Shown in pieces: positions 5,752 to 7,864 of a stretch of 7,864 nt of DNA (positions are counted from its first letter, which is position 1; every line of letters begins with the position of its first letter). Under the pieces are notes generated by a model. That model was given only the letters and a program-made list of their open reading frames with translations, was not told where the DNA came from and did no database searches. The translations under genes and the position numbers were made by a program. Origin of the DNA: Clostridiaceae bacterium (GTDB lineage: Bacteria > Bacillota > Clostridia > Saccharofermentanales > UBA5734); the NCBI GenBank assembly GCA_012729935.1, contig JAAYBY010000312.1, positions 1 to 7,864 on the forward strand, in the 5' to 3' direction.

Positions 5752-6762
5752 TCAGTTATGCATCTGCAGTCCCTTATGAATCCGAGGGGCTAAAACAACG
5801 AATACGACCAGACAGATTAAAACGATCGCGCCGACATAGATCAGCATCTGAAACCAGTCGCCATCTTGTGACAAAATCATATCATTGGCGCGATAGGCCC
5901 AGAAAAATGGTGACCAGTAGAGAAACGGATGCCACTTGTCTGCCAGCAATTCGTAGGCGATAATCGATCCGGCCAGCGGTAAAAACATTAGCTTCACACT
6001 GCCGGCTGCTTCCATGACATCGGTTCCCTGAATGCCCTGGATAAAACCGATCAGCAGGCTTAGAACGGTTAATGAAGCTATCACCAGGACTGCCTGTGCC
6101 AGATTGATCTGGCCAAATCCCGTAATCAGCAGACAGCTGATCGAGATCACAACAGCAAAGACCGTGCCTATTAAACTTTTACCAAAAATAAACAGCCAGC
6201 GGGAAACAGGCGTGACATGGACGGCACTGATGGTTCGGTCCGTCTTTTCTTCGATAATATTCAGGGCAATCAACATACCTGATAAAACTGAAATCATCAG
6301 CAGCAGGGCATTGACCATTATTTTCTTGATCGGCGTGATGGTCCGTCCAAATTCGATGATCTCAGAATGCGTGTTGTCTATTGTCGCCCCGGTATCATAA
6401 AGGTAGTTGATCAATTTGGCATAATCAACAATTGAATCCGGCTCATTCCCTTCCGCCAGCAACGTCATCTCCTTTTCGTCAACGATGATGCCAATGGTAT
6501 GATCGCGCCTCAGTACGCGATCCTCAACAGCCTTGCGGTCCCGGAGCAGATGCACATGCGCGAATTGATCAAAATAGGCAGCGCGATCATCGTCGGTGCC
6601 ATCAACCATGGCAACCTGAACCGTTGTATCATGAATGCCCGGAGAGATAAAGAGAATAGCGACGGCAAACAGCAGCGGAAATACGATAACAATCACAGGA
6701 ATAGCTTCGCGCGTGTTGACTTTCAAATCACGAATAAAGAGCGTCCAGAGTCGTTTTAACAT
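5752..6762 (-). CDS. ABC-2 type transporter permease, second of the operon
   Basis: The 336-residue protein has the ABC-2 permease layout: a short cytoplasmic N-terminus (LKRLWTLFIRDLK), a first membrane helix (about 20-40), an extracytoplasmic domain (about 41-148), then five helices at about 150-170, 191-215, 222-242, 255-275 and 305-325. The conserved cytoplasmic loop EEKTDRTISAVHVTPVSRW (171-189) after helix 2 is the family hallmark. Such permeases form the membrane channel of exporters for drugs, lipids, antibiotics or ions and need a separate ATPase. A perfect AAGGAGGT lies 6 nt before the ATG and overlaps the stop of the upstream permease, so the two are made together, probably as a heterodimer. 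The substrate cannot be read from the sequence. Confidence 0.92.
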   Translation of the reverse strand: MLKRLWTLFIRDLKVNTREAIPVIVIVFPLLFAVAILFISPGIHDTTVQVAMVDGTDDDRAAYFDQFAHVHLLRDRKAVEDRVLRRDHTIGIIVDEKEMTLLAEGNEPDSIVDYAKLINYLYDTGATIDNTHSEIIEFGRTITPIKKIMVNALLLMISVLSGMLIALNIIEEKTDRTISAVHVTPVSRWLFIFGKSLIGTVFAVVISISCLLITGFGQINLAQAVLVIASLTVLSLLIGFIQGIQGTDVMEAAGSVKLMFLPLAGSIIAYELLADKWHPFLYWSPFFWAYRANDMILSQDGDWFQMLIYVGAIVLICLVVFVVLAPRIHKGLQMHN

Positions 6763-6768
6763 GCGTCC

Positions 6769-6776
6769 ACCTCCTT
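6769..6776 (-). promoter_or_regulatory. Perfect Shine-Dalgarno site overlapping the upstream stop codon
   Basis: On the minus strand the sequence reads AAGGAGGT, 6 nt before the ATG of the downstream permease. It overlaps the TAA of the upstream permease (6775-6777) by two bases, which implies translational coupling of the two subunits. Confidence 0.8.
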
Positions 6777-7864
6777 ACAGCTGTTCGCGATAGCGTTTGT
6801 CTGTCCAGACGAATAAAACCAGTCCGGCCAGCAAAAAACCGATAGTAACGATCCAGGTGTACAACTGGTTTCGTGCACCCGTCATCATATCCTTGAAAGC
6901 CTGTATGACAAAACCGGATGGGATCAGGGTCACCCAGACAGGATTCCAGTCCGGCAGAAAATAAGAGACAACGGGAACCATCAGCAGAATCAATACAATA
7001 AAGATTGTGCCAAAGGCCTTCGTAATATCCTTAAAGAAACTGGCAACCAGCAGTCCCAGTACAGACGAGAAAAATCCGCTGGTCAAGAGAAGCGTCAAGG
7101 CAGCTGGATAGTTCATTCTTGAACCCATGACGGGAATCGTAACGATCAGACCTGAAACCGCAGCAGTCAAAAGGACAACCAGTATCTTGCTCAGCATATA
7201 CTGCCGCACGGATGAAGCAGTCACCGCAAAGGCGCTGATCACACCTTCCTGCTTGTCGAGAAAAACATAGGCGGCCATGATAAACATGCCCATAAAGCAG
7301 CTGTTAAATGTGATCACGGCTGGAATCGTGTTTTCGCGATCGTTGAGCGGCTGACCACCGGTGTTTAAATATTGAACAGTCTGGGAATCCAGGCTGGTTT
7401 CATCGATGTCCGTCAGATTCAGGACAGCTATCAGATTCTTGAACCGTTTTGTTTCATAGCCCTGCAAATAATACGTGTAATGAAGCTCATTCTTTTGATC
7501 GAGTGAAACAACAAAACCGAGCTTCCTGTTCTGGTCGGACAATGAACGCACCTGTTCCTTGCTGTCCAGTAAATAGATGTGTTCTGTTTCGGTTTCGATC
7601 AGACGGGCGTCTATTTTCTCTTCTGCTGCTTCAATGCTGACAGGTTCGGCCAAACCATCAATATCCTCCTCCAGAAGGCGATCAATCAAGATATCTCGCA
7701 TCTGCTGCGGCAAATCGATCATCAGGTACTGTGTCTGAACCACACGGATCTGCTCCGGAACAGCCCACAGCAGAACCGCTAGAATAACCACCGCAAACAT
7801 CAGCTCAATGTAGAAATAGAAGCTGCGCGTCGCGAGGATCAACTCTTTCTTGAAGCTGTACCAT
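6775..7864 (-). CDS. ABC-2 type transporter permease, first of the operon, 5' end missing
   Basis: The reading frame stays open to the right edge, so the N-terminus is outside the window; 362 residues are visible. The TTG at 7842 gives an apparent start, but the codons before it continue a credible N-terminus (WYSFKKELILATRSFYFYIE) and no ribosome binding site fits, so the true start is probably only a little further out. Numbered from the first visible residue, there is a first helix (about 21-36), a large extracytoplasmic domain (about 37-178), then helices near 179-202, 224-247, 253-277, 285-303 and 336-353. A DKQEG loop (203-207) corresponds to the family's EKEEGT motif. The layout matches ABC-2 permeases with a large ectodomain. 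It is the partner of the following permease, and the ATPase gene is expected upstream, beyond the edge. Confidence 0.9.
   Translation of the reverse strand, partial: WYSFKKELILATRSFYFYIELMFAVVILAVLLWAVPEQIRVVQTQYLMIDLPQQMRDILIDRLLEEDIDGLAEPVSIEAAEEKIDARLIETETEHIYLLDSKEQVRSLSDQNRKLGFVVSLDQKNELHYTYYLQGYETKRFKNLIAVLNLTDIDETSLDSQTVQYLNTGGQPLNDRENTIPAVITFNSCFMGMFIMAAYVFLDKQEGVISAFAVTASSVRQYMLSKILVVLLTAAVSGLIVTIPVMGSRMNYPAALTLLLTSGFFSSVLGLLVASFFKDITKAFGTIFIVLILLMVPVVSYFLPDWNPVWVTLIPSGFVIQAFKDMMTGARNQLYTWIVTIGFLLAGLVLFVWTDKRYREQL

Noticed and set aside
7840..7842. TTG start codon for the right-hand permease
   Set aside because: The frame is open to the window edge, a plausible N-terminal sequence continues upstream, and no RBS fits the TTG.

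Overview
The window looks like chromosomal DNA from a Bacillota (Firmicutes) bacterium of intermediate G+C, judged by eye. The basis is the Pdp-type pyrimidine-nucleoside phosphorylase, strong AGGAGG-like ribosome binding sites, GTG starts, extended -10 promoters and compact operons. A pyrimidine nucleoside catabolism operon next to a corrinoid-methyltransferase-like URO-D protein would suit a fermentative or anaerobic lifestyle, but the genus cannot be named from sequence alone. No rRNA, tRNA, CRISPR array, insertion sequence or phage gene was seen.

Left part (1-3537). A MATE-family efflux gene runs off the left edge on the minus strand and diverges from a plus-strand cassette, pdp-deoB-deoC. 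The intergenic region between them carries two back-to-back extended -10 elements. The cassette forms one pathway. Pdp phosphorolyses pyrimidine (deoxy)nucleosides to (deoxy)ribose-1-phosphate, DeoB moves the phosphate to C5, and DeoC splits deoxyribose-5-phosphate into acetaldehyde and glyceraldehyde-3-phosphate. The genes are packed tightly (13-nt gap, then a 4-nt GTGA overlap). A second GTGA overlap at the end of deoC opens a 31-codon reading frame that may be a tiny gene or a remnant.

Middle part (3509-4996). A promoter with a perfect TATAAT and repeated ATGRTCAT boxes precedes a 66-residue four-cysteine protein of unknown function. It is followed by a URO-D superfamily protein that keeps a HisXCys metal motif but lacks the arginines of heme URO-D and the distal cysteine expected of MtaA/MtbA-type methyltransferases. 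This pair is the least explained part of the window.

Right part (4975-7864), minus strand. An operon enters from the right edge: a partial ABC-2 type permease, a second ABC-2 permease, a 42-residue single-pass membrane protein, and a TetR/AcrR regulator whose start codon shares one base with the stop of the small membrane gene. The ATPase is not in the window and is expected just beyond the right edge. The TetR gene converges on the URO-D gene, and their 3' ends overlap by 22 bp with no visible terminator. Apart from the partial genes at both edges, the reading frames appear intact.
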